A DNA stretch of 64,000 nt from Isoetes taiwanensis. Taxonomy: Eukaryota > Streptophyta > Lycopodiopsida > Isoetales > Isoetaceae. Positions within the stretch are counted from its first letter, which is position 1; each line of letters opens with the position of its first letter. Under the pieces are notes generated by a model. That model was not told the DNA's origin. It searched no databases and saw only the letters and a list, made by a program, of their open reading frames with translations. The translations under genes were made by a program, and so were the position numbers. Below, one piece after another: positions 37,640 to 49,189 of this stretch. Where the stretch lies: assembly GCA_021234155.1 (NCBI GenBank), contig JAJEKV010000056.1, forward strand, positions 8,853,488-8,917,487. The letters run 5' to 3'.

Positions 37640-38870
37640 TTACAGCTATTGCAAATTACGAGAAGACTTAGAGATTCACTCATATGGATGTGATTACAAC
37701 ATTTTTAAGCGCTAAATTGGAAGAAGAAATTTATCTAAAACCAGCTCGAGTTTGACAAAATTGAAGGGCAGGTTTGGAGATTTGAATCGAGCTGTTTATG
37801 GGTTAAAAGCAGGGCTCCTATAGAATGGTACAAATGTATGGATGGCTGGCTGGCGAACAAGGATTTGAGAGGAAGTTTACGTGTGATGGAGTCTATCACA
37901 GTTAGAGTGGAGATGAATGGTGTGTGATTGCCCTATATGCTTAGATGAAGTAACATTATGAGGTGGGCAAAAGGCAAAAAGAATATTCTTTTGCATTGTA
38001 AGAATATTTTGAGTAAAAGATTTCAAATGGCCCGGTTAGGAGAAGGGTTTCTTGGAATTGAGATGCGAGGGGACAAGACAAACAAAGACTTTACTCTTAA
38101 GTCAACAAGTACATATTACTAATATGTTAAAACTTTCAAAATGCAAGATTAGCAATATTTACTTGGATACTCCATTAGTATTACTGGACCTGAGAATTTG
38201 AGGAAGATATGTGCCCAAAATGCCTTTCGGGGGTGAAGGGCAAATGGAAAGAGAACTCCCATCTGAGGTCTTTAATTGGTTGTCTTGCTTATGTGGCTAA
38301 TTGTACAAGGCCAGAAGAAATATTTCCTTCTTTGTCAATTTATTAGCGGATATAATAACAATCTGTGTAGCTCATTGAATTTTAGCAAAAGGATTTTGAG
38401 GGTATTTAAAGAAGGGCTCCTTGGAAGTTGGAATTTATGTACAATCAGGTAAACTTGAATTAAAGCATATTGTGATTGGTGGGGAGACTTAGATCAAAGA
38501 AAATCCACTTGGGGTTATTTAGTCATGTTAGGTGGGGCACGTAGCACGGAAGTGCAAAAGCAGTCTAGCATAGCAATGTCAAGTCAGAAGTGAATACTGA
38601 TGCTGACACTGCTTGGTAGCAAGGAGTTGATTTGGGAAAGAAGACTCTTAGCGAGAATTGGAAACTCCGCAGAATAATCCCTCTTTGCTATTTCTTGTGA
38701 CAATACGGTTGCATAGCTATGGCCAAAAACCACATTCTTCAGCAGAAAGAACAAGCACATGCGAAATGAAGTCCACTTTTTTCTTAGAGACATGGTGAAG
38801 AAGCATGCTACACAAATGATATATGATATTTGCAGCGGATGGGCAAGTGCATTTACGACCGACACCACTT
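37640..38870 (+). pseudogene. Copia reverse transcriptase (second part) and RNase H
   Basis: After the nested element, frames read THMDVITTFLSAKLEEEIYL (family: QMDVKTAFLNGELEEEIYM), a YGLK region near 37,795, and GDEWCVIALYA at 37,912 where the catalytic YVDD box should follow but is replaced by a stop and MK. Then FLGIEMRGDKTNKD (38,050), SLIGCLAYVANCTRPE (38,270), and the RNase H part with ERRLLARIGN, CDNTVA and KNKHMRNEVHFF (38,630-38,800). Identity with the family is good, but frames are shifted repeatedly. Confidence 0.85.
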
Positions 38871-38944
38871 AAAGGCACTTACTACGACCCAGCCGGTTTC
38901 TCAGTTAAGAACAATAATCCATTATGTCGAGAATACGCTTGGCC

Positions 38945-38955
38945 CATGAAGGGAA
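38945..38955 (+). other. Polypurine tract of the plus-strand Copia
   Basis: The run gaagggaa directly precedes the 3' LTR start TGTTGTGG, the expected position for priming the second DNA strand. Confidence 0.6.
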
Positions 38956-39516
38956 TGTTGTGGTTGTCATAATAATTGTAAAAAGTGATATTCTAATCTA
39001 TGAGAAGGTGGCGGTAGATTGAAATTATATCCTTGATGATCTATGAGAAGCGTGGCGATGATCAAACTGGAGCATTATGAAAAAATATGTCAAAAAAAGA
39101 AAGTAAAATTAGGCGGGCGAATTTCTGCAGGCGGCGTTCTTAGGCTGCGCTTGACTAGAGTGATACCCCACAGGTTTTGGGTTGGCCCCAGTCCAAGCGA
39201 GGTCAAAGTCAATGGCGGTACGAAATGGAACATGAGGGCATCCTAATATTTAGGCAAGTTGGAAAACCTTCTACTTAATAGCAGGTACGTTTTGACAAAA
39301 TTAATTTGATATCGAGAGGTTGATAGAAAAGATATATATAGACTGAGAGGAAAAGAAGCACAAAGTATGCGAGCGGGTGTATTTAGATTAAAGGTTATTG
39401 GATAGTGACCTTATTTTGACTCCATGAACCTAGCTTTACAAGCCTTGTTTATAAAGTTGTCTGCAATTTGGTGAATTAAGTTATTGTTATCTTTGACAAT
39501 TTGGAACAATTTCTCT
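38956..39516 (+). repeat. 3' LTR of the plus-strand Copia
   Basis: Pair of 31,743-32,328, with shared blocks including ccttgatgatctatgagaag, atgtcaaaaaa and gactccatgaacct. It is diverged by numerous indels. The right edge near 39,516 is uncertain by about 10 bases. Confidence 0.82.
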
Positions 39517-39837
39517 GATGGCGTTAAAATACTATCTATCTATCTACTATCTTTAGCACTTCATTCGAACTCGATCCACCTTAAGCATGAACTTCGCGTT
39601 AAGCCGACTTTTACCTTCTTAAACACATGGATGGCAGGCCACTTGGGGTAAGGGTGGTTCGGTCGGGGTTTGAAGTCTCACTGGCGTCCCCTTCAAGCTC
39701 TTCCTCCTCACTCCTGCCGACTTTCTTCTACTTCCTCCCTGTTCACCAAATTAGGTTTGCACTCCCGCCGAGGTTCTTCGATGTGGGCTGCGTTCCCCTT
39801 AATTACGTCTGGTCCCTTTTGATCCTCTTCTCTGCGT

Positions 39838-40217
39838 CTAGCCTCTAGCTCCCTCTACCTCTTCTTCTGGCTCTATCCTCAGAAGCCACTCTGCGCACTT
39901 CTCCTTCCCCTTCTTCCTTGATGAGTTGCTCTTATTTGAAGCTCCCCCCTCACACTCTGCTTTGTCACCTTCACGCTCCTGCTCATCTTGCTGCTCCTGT
40001 TGGCACAGAGAGCATGCCATGAGTGGAAACGATTAAGCCCATTTGTTGTTGTGATTCTTCGATTACAAGAACTTTATTGCGTCAGGATGTGTGGAAGGTC
40101 TTAATGGAAATAGGCGGGCTGAGTTGTACTCACACTCATCCTCCGCGGAGACCTCGGGTGCCGGGATCTTCTTGCCCTTTGTTTCTGTAAACTTCCTGGG
40201 CATTTAGTGCGAGCCAT
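39838..40217 (-). pseudogene. Charged ORF of unknown family, frame-shifted
   Basis: On the minus strand an ATG at about 40,217 gives MARTKCPGSLQKQRARRSR, soon followed by a frame change; a second frame (39,838-40,020) gives an acidic/basic stretch with EQQDEQEREGDKAE and SSRKKGKEK. Despite the MARTK start it is not histone H3, because the residues after it do not match. Some plant retroelement-associated proteins have similar MARTK starts and charged regions, which is only an analogy. Function is unknown. Confidence 0.3.
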
Positions 40218-40286
40218 ACTGCGATTGAGGAAATGGAGATCAAGAGAGTGGTTTAGAGTGGAAATAGGGAGAGTGGGACCCAAAAT

Positions 40287-40296
40287 GGTATTTAAA
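40287..40296 (-). promoter_or_regulatory. TATA-like site upstream of the charged ORF
   Basis: The minus strand reads tttaaatacc about 70 bases before the ATG at 40,217, with a pyrimidine-rich leader between. The spacing suits a plant TATA box and a short 5' leader, but no transcript evidence exists. Confidence 0.3.
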
Positions 40297-40299
40297 GAG

Positions 40300-42960
40300 G
40301 AAGAATGCTCTCTGGAGGCTGGGGTATTCTCCTACCATTATTGCACCCATTAAGTAACCACCTATTAATTAGCTACCTTTTGTTTTATGGTTGGCTACTC
40401 TTATTATAATAATATACGGCAAAATTCGAATTTTCTAATGGTTTGGTGTGTTAACTATGAATTGGCGCCATTTTCACCGGATCTCGGATTGGGATGATTC
40501 TTGGGCCCATTTTGGGTGAAATTTGAAGATCATACATAATTTCCACTTCAATTTTACGCCTAAGATGGCCCGTTTAACTCATTCTTTTCCCTGCATCTAT
40601 AATTTGGCCCTAACTCTATGACCCAGCCCCACTACTTGGGAGAAAAAAAGATTCCCCATTTTTGAGGGTTTGATGCTGGAATTTTTCTATTCCATGCTCT
40701 ACTAGGCGGTTAGACTACTTAGTGGGGATATGGTCAGTCAGTGTTAAGATCAATATCCTGCCCCGCGCCCGGTAGGTATGGGCCCTCGTCTATCCGCGCA
40801 AGGTAATCCTTAATGCGGGATGTCTTGTGTACCCTTCCCTATGAACTCCTACCACTTGGCGGAAGCATAGCATAATATCGGCATTAACAATAACAATACA
40901 TCCAACTACCACGAAGGGTAGCACATCCATACATTAAGTAGCTACATCAAAGACATCATCACACCATAAATATAAGAGCTCCTACCGGGCTTTCAGTTCG
41001 TAAGGAAAGCGAGGCCCGGCGATTGGGCACTCAAGATAGGCGAGAAGCGGAACCGAGATATAACTACAAATGGCCCGAGTGGCTATAGACAATGGCTTCA
41101 AGCTTGATCATTCCATCGCCTCTCCTATGCATACTTTTACAGGTAGCTAAATCGAGACTCTGGCGTGACCCTAACACATGAATGTATTCCTATGAATTTT
41201 ATCACCCGTGGGACTACTCGGGTTACATCTCGGTCAGATGAGGTAGGGTTGCATCTCCTTCTGAGGTCTAGTGGCTCCATGGGTGGCTCACGGATCGTGT
41301 GACATGATCAGATCCTGACTGAAACCCCCCAAAAATAAGAGCGGTCGGCACCACAACTCTTGAGGGAGGCGGTGGCACCATTGCCCTAGGAGGGTGTCGA
41401 GGAAGTGGCCAGGCTATATATAGCCCACTATGGGTCTCCACTAGCCCTTGGGGACCTCCCTCCACTTGCGACTAGCCCCGTTGTATGGTGCTTCTGTCCT
41501 CCATAGCCCGTAGCGGGTGGTGGGTTTCTATGCAGAGCATCTAATATGGTGGGGTCTAAGCTAGAGCATCCACTAGATGCTAATGGGTCTCTACCCCCCC
41601 TTCCCAATACAAGAGGTCAGAACATAGATCAGCCAACCTCGTACATCAACATAAACATGATAAATAATGAAGATAACATGTAATCTATACACATGAATCT
41701 ACCTTTCGTTAGGGTTCCTTACTTAGGGTTCAAAGCCTAGGCTGGGGGGTTCTAGGAAGGCTCCTACTAGCAAGATAAGATACCAAAACAATGTCAAGGT
41801 CCACAGGTTCGAATCATCTACCTATCGAAACTACTTTGAATACCTACTCGGGGCGGCCGTTCCAGCTCACAGGGTCTCCATGACTTGATGATGAGTGGGG
41901 TAGTTTCACTATCAACCGATGGGCACCACTTGTCAATCGACTGTATACGCCAATAAGCGGTGTTGAAGCTTGAGTTCTGGCGAAGAAACGGGTCTCAAGT
42001 TAATTTTGGCGAAAGCAGGGTTAGGAGTACCTCAATAGAGGCGGGATATCTCATTGTAGCAGGTTAATGTATCTCCATGTGGCGGGTGTCCAATATGGTA
42101 AGGCCATGTGGAAATGGCCTAAGCCTAAGGTTAACTGATTATGTGAATAACCCAGGCTACGGTCAAGAAACCAATACATATCAGCCTATGCGCAAGGAAG
42201 TATGAACAAGAGGTCGCAGGATGGAATAGACTACCCAATGGCCATGTTCTTTTGCCATCCAAATCCATTGCCATGAATTACGTACGCGGTATTGATGTGC
42301 GGAGCCCAGCCGTCGATGCGACTCCGAGTTTGAGCACGGGTAGGATTTCCCAGTTGATGTTATTGTATTTGTTCATGATATACTTTATAGTTATGGCAAT
42401 CCCACGCCAGTGGTTATGTTGTTGATGTGATGTTATGTGAAAACCATGTTTATGCGGCTTTCGTTGCCTAGGTCTATTCTTCAGGTAATAAATTCTTGCT
42501 CACCATCAGAATCGACATCAGATGAACTGACACTCATATTGGTGAGCTTGCTAACCTTTACAGGATTCTACTCTTGTTCACCGCCTCTTTGTCGAACACT
42601 CAATATAGACAAGGAACATCAATGGTATCCAAAGCAATGATGTTGGTTGACCAAGATCAAGCGACCATCTAAATAGTAGTAACTATCTTAGTATTGATCT
42701 TGGAGTTAAATCCCAAGCAAGAACTTGAATAATGGAAAAATAATTCATGGTACGGCTTAGGATGCAGCTAAAAGTAGTTAGAAATTACACAATAAATAAA
42801 AAAAATAAATAAAAATATGGCCAATTTTGACACGACCACACAGCACCATGTCACAAATGGCCTTTCTAACTATCTCACGAGCATCCTATGAGTGTTTGAC
42901 CAGAGTTTGAACCTTGTGAAAAATAAAAATGAAGTAAAAAACGCTTTGAACTAACATACG
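40300..42960. other. GC-richer stretch, no recognised gene
   Basis: From 40,700 to 42,350 the base composition rises and words such as ggcccgagtggctatagaca appear, as in LTR-like non-coding sequence. The ORF at 41,268-41,465 (minus) is proline-rich and probably random. No repeated partner was found here, so I cannot define an LTR. Confidence 0.3.
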
Positions 42961-42969
42961 CTCGGTCCA

Positions 42970-43520
42970 ATCCTTAGTAGTATTATCCACCTACCTCACG
43001 GCATGAGCATCATCAACATAGGTATCCCTAATTACCCAGCTTTGTCAGTAATCCACTCTTACTATCTTGTAACTCTGGATTTTTCAAGTCCAAAGATCAA
43101 GATAAAACCTTTGTACCCAATGTCCACAACACTTTTATACATTTGGGTCAATGAAATATCTTTAGAAGTTTCTAGTTTAGTGGCCCCGGCCTCCTCGAGG
43201 GAGAGTGACTTTCTTATAACATTGAGTTTAGACTCTTGCCTAGCGCATCATATCTCCCCACGTCTCCGATTAGTTTTTAATATACCCATTTCATGTCTCA
43301 ATAATATTTATACAAGCTGGACATTCATATTTAAGTTCAGTCCATAATCTTGTCGAAACACAATTGTATTAGTAACTGGCTAGTATGTTTCTGTCAAAAC
43401 ACTATCCAAAATCTGTTTTAAGATTTTAAGTATCAATACATTACTTATTTCAAGCGTGGCTATTTTATCCTTGTCTCGATTGAATGATAAAAAAATCATT
43501 CTCATTCATTTTCTGCAACA
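42970..43520 (-). pseudogene. Unrecognised coding-like stretch
   Basis: The minus strand has natural-looking protein in one frame, with LSLEEAGATKLETSKDI, then LTQMYKSVVDIGYKGFI (about 43,080-43,200), ending near TDKAG. Upstream, about 43,310-43,345, LNMNVQLV lies in a shifted frame. I do not recognise a family. It may be a small gene fragment or an exon of a decayed gene. Confidence 0.3.
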
Positions 43521-43794
43521 TATACTTTGGGCTCCTTTTTAGTTTGATAACTGCTGCAGATACCTTTGCACTCCGGTATTTAGATGCATTTACGTCATAG
43601 CAGTCATGTGAAAATAGAGATATAAATCCAGGTGTAATGTATATTCTTTTCGATATGCCAAATGTCTAAAAGCAGTGTTCTTCGGCACATGCCAACATAA
43701 AGGATCTAAACTAATTTTAAAAATTCTATCTTTTGACTATTTTGCACTAATTCAAGATCTAAATATTAATACGACCATAATAATATAAAGGCTA

Positions 43795-44050
43795 TAGGAT
43801 AATTTGGCTAAGTACACTAAAGTTTGGCGTAAAAGCTTCTAAGTTTTGGCTAAACTTTCCATTTTAGCTGATTATACTTTCTTCTGATATTTAGCTAAAG
43901 TCGGACGAAATAGGGTGGGGGAAATTAATAGACTTGGCTAAAATTTTATTTTTTGGCTTAAAAGGGCCATAGTTTAGCCAATTTTTTTTTTCGAGCAGGG
44001 GCCAAATTGTTGCAGCCATTTAGCTAAATTTAGCCCTTAATTTTTCCACA
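43795..44050. repeat. Short element rich in inverted ggctaaa/tttagcc words
   Basis: Words such as ttggctaaact (43,846-43,856) and its complement agtttagccaa (43,971-43,981) form an inverted pair, and further tttagcta and ggctaaa words occur. The size, about 250 bp, and lack of coding suit a MITE or foldback element, but no clean terminal repeat or target duplication could be fixed. Confidence 0.35.
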
Positions 44051-44719
44051 CTGGCGACTTGTAGGAAGGGGTTAGAGAGTGTTGTTGTGTGGTCATGGTT
44101 GGGGCAATTCAAGACTGGATTCAATATTCTAAGCAACATGAGCGTTTGGGCGAAACGAAAAATCTCCCGACCCTTCTCTATCATTCATGATCTTATTGGG
44201 CGAGGATGTCACATACGTATTGGTAGAAAGCCACATGCAGTAGCATTTTACATTGCAAGAATGGAAGCAATTTATTATCGTGGGCGATTTTGTGGAAAAC
44301 TTCTTTGTTTAGATCTCGAGGAAAATAGCTTGTAAGAAGCCTAAAAGTTGCGGTCAAGCACGGAAGGATCATTGCTGCTGATCACTTTTGAAACTAGCTA
44401 ATGGACCAAGCGATGACCTTCTGATCCGCGGCTGGTGTTAATGGGTGGGAGCGATAGGTGGCTACTTGATCCTCACGAGCAATATCATTGTCACTCGACC
44501 CCGTCTCACGGTTGAAGGAACGTGGATGCGATCCTTCTACGTTGGTAGCTTCGAATAATTAATATTGCTGGGGAGGATTATCATTACAACCTGTCGTGAA
44601 ATGGCATAATGACCTTAAATCTGCTTCCAGCTTTAAAAGCTGGCGGTAAATAAAACTTACCTTTGTGGTAGAAAAACTTTTACGCGTGCCATCGTGACAT
44701 CGATTGGGTAGGCGGCTTA

Positions 44720-46680
44720 GCGACTTTGAAGGCGGTCTTTCGCTTCGACTTCACCGAGCGCTCAAAAAGGAAGGCTCATATATATTTGCCGCGGCCTTAT
44801 CCTGCGAAGCCTTCTTGGTCACGGAGAGCATTGTGGCATCGATGTGCAGACCAAGCTCTTACAATCATTCATGATAAGATGAAGGTTGAAATAAGACTAT
44901 GGTCTTAGGAAGCGAAAAGTTGGCCATATGCGGTATGGAGAGGGGAGCATTTGAAGGTCAACATCCTTTGGAGCTTTCGATGCATGGTCATGGTAGAACA
45001 CTAGGCCATTTCTCGGTTGAGCTCACGGTGAGCGACTTAACTTTACGTTGAATCATGTGGTAAACCTTTGGAAGATTGGAAGTTGGCGGGGCACCTACAT
45101 AGCTAAAACCCACATACTCATGGACTTCTTCAATTCTAGAGTCTCGGGCACGAAGACCAAGGTGACCAATAAATGCGGAACCGTCGTATGATATTACTTT
45201 CAGAGAGAAAGCCTCCAAGACCAAAAACTTCTGGGAGACTACATACCTTGAAGTTTGACAATTGCCGTCGAGAACAAAGAACAAATATGTATTTTTCATA
45301 CTTTTTGCCTTACGCATGAGGGTGTGTTGGTGGCGTCGCGATTTAGGGTTCATAATGGTTGGGCATACACATGATGATATAGATGCTTTGTTCAACAATT
45401 ACTCAACTCTTTTGAAACCGGATACACTCACCATTGGGGTTGATCTGTTGTTTGAGATATCAGCTTTCCAATACCTTACGGTGCCACGGGGTCATGATTG
45501 AAAGGATTCATGAAAGCTACATTCTTGATAGAAGGCCTTGCAGTTTGATAAATAGAGCGTTTACGATTTCCAGGTTTGCAATAAAAGATTTAGCCTCTCA
45601 TATTTTATAAAAGATGGAAACACGGAAGACGCAGTGAATGGCTGCGGAAGAAGGAGATCAAAATGTGGAAAGGAAGATGAATTAGCAGCCCATGATTCAC
45701 TCAAGATTGCCAGATTGTACCTCCCGGTTAAAGCTCTCAAGGACATTGGTGCTTTGAGAAGCTCCTTAATAAAATACATCATACATTGGTATGCATCTCA
45801 AAAGAGAACTTGGTCTAATGTGTACACATAGATAGGGTAGATGCATGGAAATCTTGGATAGATCTCTTTAGCATTATCCTTGGAGAGGTGGATCTTGGGT
45901 TCATCGATGTGTGCTTGATTTCTTCCCACTCCAAACCGAGAGGATGTCACATAGTTTAAGAGCGTATAACATGTGAGTGAATGGGCTGGATTTTTTTTAC
46001 CTAAACCTGTATACATACGGATAGGGGGCAACTGCAAGGGGTTTTAAGGGGAATCGATTATGGCATATGTATCTGAGGAAGGGGTGTTTTAGAAGGTTGG
46101 AGAAAGCGTATATGGAGGGTTTTGCTGACCCCATTAGCATGTAGGCGTATCACATAGTAAATTAGGAAACCCCAGGGCCTCAAGCAGCCCGAATGTTTTG
46201 GTTGGTTTTGACAGTGATCCCGTAAGAATCACAACTTCCTTGACACCATATGTAGGCCACATTGTCGAGAACCTAAAAATCCAGTCCACATCTTTGAAAA
46301 TCCATATCAAGATATTAAGAAGGGAAAGTTATCTTCTACTTGTAGAAGACCACACGATAGGCTGCCTTGCAGTTTAGCTTATCTGGAAGAAAACCCTATG
46401 AAGGACCAAGCGAGGAGCCTCACTCACGAAGGGTTATATGTTTTGTTGGAAGCTTTGTGGAGTAGGAAAGTTATACCTTATCCCAAAATTTATGTTGATT
46501 GTTGGGAGAGGTCTAATCATTGATCAGCCTCGATATTTGCCCATATAAAACACATTGACTATACATGGGAAGTTGAAGAGATGCATTTATTCATGTTGAT
46601 CCCCCAAAGCGTGTGACCTCTCAATTAGAGACATGGTTGCTAATGAGGATAAAGATGATGATAATGATGAAGAATAAACT
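44720..46680 (+). pseudogene. DUF7869-type protein relic
   Basis: The strongest piece is at 45,210-45,420: LKFDNCRREQ, a short conserved stretch, then FIMVGHTHDDIDALFNNYS. This is the hallmark of the DUF7869 domain (DNC-REN, GHTHEDID). Upstream, near 44,870, ALTIIHDKM corresponds to the ...iiDgMD motif of the same proteins. Downstream a frame at 45,634-45,831 reads KDELAAHD-like words and LKDIGALRSSLIKYIIHWY, and the end carries an acidic tail VANEDKDDDNDEE before a stop at 46,676. Several frameshifts and stops break it. These proteins are common as multi-copy families in plant and other eukaryotic genomes; their role is not known to me. Confidence 0.6.
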
Positions 46681-46759
46681 TGTGTTTAAACCAATATGTA
46701 TTTTTACTTGGTTGTTTAAGAGCTGTAAAAATAGCCTTGCTAGCTAGCTTCAAATGAGC

Positions 46760-46815
46760 AAAATATGTCATGCTTGCAAGCTTACTATTGAGCTAAATGT
46801 GTCATGCTTGCTAGC
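46760..46815. repeat. Short imperfect repeat, ~44-bp spacing
   Basis: The word tgtcatgcttgc appears twice (about 46,767 and 46,811), each followed by aagc/tagc. Too short to classify. Confidence 0.4.
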
Positions 46816-47099
46816 GAGAAATTCTAAAATTAGTTATTTTTCTCAAATTAATGAATTAATACTTAACTGGAAGTGAAATTTTATGAGTTAATGAATTATT
46901 TACACATAAATCCTTTTGATAACATGACGACACTTTGGATCAGATAAGACAATTCATTTTAATACTTATTCTTTTGTTCTAGATCTAGTATACTCTAGAA
47001 TTCCCCTGTTCTTGATTATTATCCTCTTGAAATAGTCCAACCTTGCTTAATTCGATGCCATCTAAACAAGGTTGGGACTTGTTAGATTATCTACATTGG

Positions 47100-48130
47100 T
47101 GATTATTTCTTATGTTGTGGAGGTACTCATCTTATTATAATTAGAAGCCGTTATCCTACTAATGGGTCTCTGCTTGGCGAGGTGATCAAGTTCACGAAAG
47201 AAGGTTTCAATATGTTGGACATATGTCAGCTTATTAGTGTATGGTAACAATTAATTTATACAATTTCTTCCGAGTTCTTGAAGCTTTGCTCAATTCTTGG
47301 AAGTGATCGCTTTCATAAGAATTCTATTCCGGATTACTTCTCAACCTATCTTAGATGTTATCATCCATAAATCTAACATAATTGACTATCTAACCATAAG
47401 TATCCTTGGCTTCGTCTATTCTCATTAGCCATTGGAGTAGCAAAATCATATTGTCTCAGTTCTTTGTCGGATTTGATCTCCTTGGAGTTTTGCATAATCC
47501 TTCATGTGCTTTGCTCTTTTGTCGCGCATATATTTTGATTTGTGATTTTCCTTAGTGTTGATGTTGACTTTCTTCATTAAAGGTATCCATACTACTAGTG
47601 GATTTGATGACATAATTAGTTAATGTAAGATATTGGTGTCTCATCCCAAAAGATTAAAAGGTAATATTCTCACTCTCTAGAGTCTTCTATGTTGACTCGT
47701 CTTTTTGTCTTGGAGGTTACAAGATTTGAAGATGATCTTTCTAACTTTTCATTGATCTTTGCGACCATGTTGATTCAATTCTCTGTCTTGGCAATCCCAC
47801 GTTGCGTTATAAAGATTAATGACAATGCTATCGCATGAGTATTGCAACCCCTCTTTACTTGTTAAAGGCATGATAGATGCATTATGTTGGTATAGTTCCA
47901 TCCTTCTTACGTAACAAACAAAACTGGCAGACTTGCAAAAGGTGACCTACTTGGCCAATTAATCCTTTATGGCGGTTTCTTAACTTGATATTTAACTTCC
48001 TCACAACTCTGAAGGATTAAGGCTGATCACGAACCGCGTACCATTGGCTTGACCCTAGCTCAAGCACAATTTCATGCTCAACACCGAAAGAAGCGGTGTC
48101 CCTTCGACAGCGCTTTGGAAAACCGTCTTT
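47100..48130 (-). pseudogene. Ty3/Gypsy polyprotein relic (RT and RNase H)
   Basis: On the minus strand the order is: a pre-RT segment with LPKG-like text and HEIVLELG (48,060-48,110), LNPSEL-EEVKYQVK (47,990-48,020), FVRKKDGT (47,900), a damaged RT core, YYLLIFWDETPIS where the family has YEFLVMPFGLTNAP (47,650), YAKL (about 47,500), and VRFMDD-like text at 47,360 where the family has YRRFI-DFSKI. This order and wording is the Gypsy reverse transcriptase. Almost every block is in a different frame. No LTR pair could be placed around it. Confidence 0.6.
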
Positions 48131-48139
48131 AAATCTTTT

Positions 48140-49030
48140 CCAAAAGATTTTCATTCACTTAGTTAACATCGAACCTAATTAGGTGTTTACATATATATAT
48201 AATTTCAAACTTGTCCATGACATCATTAGGCTTTGATATACATCAAGAAAAGAAAAGCATCTTTAAAATCAATTCTCATTGCATTCTTTGTCTAGAACAT
48301 AGACATGTAAGACTCCTAAAAGTATAGCAGAATTGCTTGTAAATTGCGGTATTCCACAGGTTAAACCTTAGGTTTGCAATCATTCCTTGGTGTGACCAGT
48401 TCTACAGTCCTTTGGAAGCCTTTAGATTCTTTCATAAGAATTTGGTTTTACTAAGACAACCCCATTGCTCGAGCATCGAGCATACTATTTGAAGTGTATG
48501 CTAGGGCGTTCACATGTCCGCATATCTTGCTTTATCGTGATATGGTGAGCAAGCCCCCCCTCAAGCGGCGTGGGAGATAGTGGGTAGCAATGGGACCCCA
48601 ATACTCGCATTGATAATTATGTCTAAGGGTGGCATTGGTGAACATGTCTCATATAGCTTTGTAGACTACATTTCTTAAGGGGAAACTCTCAATGCCATCA
48701 ACATTTTCCAAGAAAAATTTTCCCTAGGGATCATGTCAAAAGCTTTGTGAAGTCAATAAAGAGCGGCAAAAATATTGTGGATTTATTTTTGATATCTTCT
48801 ATCCGAGAAACACACGTTAGGAACAATGGGAATGAGCAAGATATATAACAATCCACGCAATAGCAATCATAAAATCAAAAATTTGTAATTCAGTGGAAAA
48901 TCTTCCAGTACAAACAAACAGTAAGCGCGCAGTACTTGAGACTTACTTGGCAAAATCGGGGAGATAAACCTGATGCAGGAAAGTGTGACTCCAAAAGAGG
49001 ATCAATGCCACATTCACAAACTTAACGGCT
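48140..49030. other. Stretch without a recognised gene
   Basis: It may include upstream Gypsy sequence (protease or Gag), since it lies on the 5' side of the minus-strand pol relic. No motif could be read. Confidence 0.3.
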
Positions 49031-49189
49031 ACGTGATGGATCAAACATGACTAGAAAAATTAGTATCTCTATCAACTTTTACTAAAGATGCATTATTAGG
49101 GAGATTGTCGTTGAAGATGATGTTTTGTAAATCAATTCTCTTGAGATAAAAAATTGCCCAATGAAGTAATGGCATACAAGTGCATAGGA

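Larger units (their letters stand above)
31743..39516 (+). mobile_element. Second Ty1/Copia retrotransposon with nested insertion
   Basis: Two direct LTRs enclose a plus-strand Gag, integrase, reverse transcriptase and RNase H in Copia order. The reverse transcriptase is split by a 2,228-bp inserted element at 35,387-37,614; without it the Copia would be about 5.5 kb. It has two zinc knuckles, as in several plant Copia lineages. Coding is broken throughout. It lies head-to-head with the minus-strand Copia, about 1.1 kb apart, and the two have different LTRs. Confidence 0.88.

Noticed and set aside
40160-40217. Histone H3 start (MARTK)
   Set aside because: The residues after MARTK do not match the histone tail and the globular domain is absent.
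41805-41830. ggttcgaatc, a B-box-like word
   Set aside because: No cloverleaf or A box upstream at the right distance.
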